Assembly: GCA_016177735.1 (NCBI GenBank)
Contig: JACOUS010000017.1
Span: 1-64,000 of the forward strand
Reading direction: 5' to 3'
DNA from: Ignavibacteriales bacterium
GTDB lineage: Bacteria; Bacteroidota; Ignavibacteria; Ignavibacteriales; Melioribacteraceae
Length of the DNA stretch: 64,000 bases
Position numbers and translations under genes: made by a program. The notes beneath the pieces were generated by a model. The model did no database searches. It was not told where the DNA came from and saw only the letters and a program-made list of their open reading frames with translations. Of the stretch, positions 63,998 through 64,000 are shown one piece after another. How positions within the stretch are numbered: the stretch's first letter is position 1; each line of letters starts with the position of its first letter.

Positions 63998-64000
63998 TTA

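Overview
The window is AT-rich bacterial chromosome. The overall flavour (a perfect CIRCE element in front of groES-groEL, a CotH / VTC-domain / DUF4956 trio, a DUF3417-type glucan phosphorylase, dense short palindromic intergenic repeats, many tightly coupled minus-strand genes) suggests a member of the Ignavibacteriota / Chlorobiota-Bacteroidota neighbourhood. That placement is an inference from gene style, not from a search.

Layout. (1) About 1-46,000 is one very long co-directional minus-strand surface-polysaccharide locus. It holds nucleotide-sugar enzymes (UDP-galactopyranose mutase, GDP-mannose 4,6-dehydratase, a UDP-HexNAc-type dehydrogenase, many SDR epimerases/reductases, two DegT aminotransferases, two cupin epimerase/isomerase-like proteins, two NovU/TylCIII-like C-methyltransferases), glycosyltransferases of the GT2, GT4, GT9 and membrane GT39-like types, a Wzy-like polymerase/ligase, a Wzx-like flippase, and FkbM and other methyltransferases. 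Many neighbours share ATGA, GTGA or TAATG overlaps, so several operon blocks are translationally coupled. (2) 46,105-48,137 holds a nucleotidyltransferase / small-protein pair and an unrecognised 312-residue gene. (3) 48,281-56,371 is housekeeping: glycogen phosphorylase (minus), then plus-strand plsY, a DegP/HtrA protease, purB, and groES-groEL under a TTGACA-type promoter with CIRCE. (4) 56,476-60,199 (minus) is a second polysaccharide block: UDP-glucuronate-decarboxylase-like enzyme, Wzc-like co-polymerase/tyrosine kinase and a short SLBB export protein. (5) 60,214-63,997 (minus) carries ftsX, two tandem lipoproteins, a methyltransferase, recR and ybaB/ebfC.

How it works together. The big locus appears to make several unusual activated sugars and build, flip and polymerise a surface glycan; the Wzc/SLBB block would serve its export. 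Two biosynthetic sub-modules stand out. The first, 19,900-24,701, combines a split transketolase whose second subunit lacks the usual C-terminal domain with a zinc-type dehydrogenase, an SDR and an HldE-like kinase/nucleotidyltransferase; this looks like a two-carbon-transfer route to an activated sugar. The second, 34,529-41,869, combines a HpcH/HpaI pyruvate aldolase, a KdsB-like CMP-transferase, a HAD phosphatase, an epimerase, a fusion of a NeuA-like nucleotidyltransferase with a D-2-hydroxyacid dehydrogenase, and a GT-B-like transferase; this looks like an undescribed route to a CMP-activated 2-keto-3-deoxy (ulosonic) acid.

Non-coding highlights are a 222-bp composite palindromic element with 22-bp imperfect terminal inverted repeats (20,621-20,842), two further families of intergenic palindromes present in two copies each, and a lipoprotein gene (61,098-61,595) that seems to start with ATT inside an ATTAA stop/start overlap. 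I saw no rRNA, tRNA, CRISPR array, phage or intact insertion sequence.
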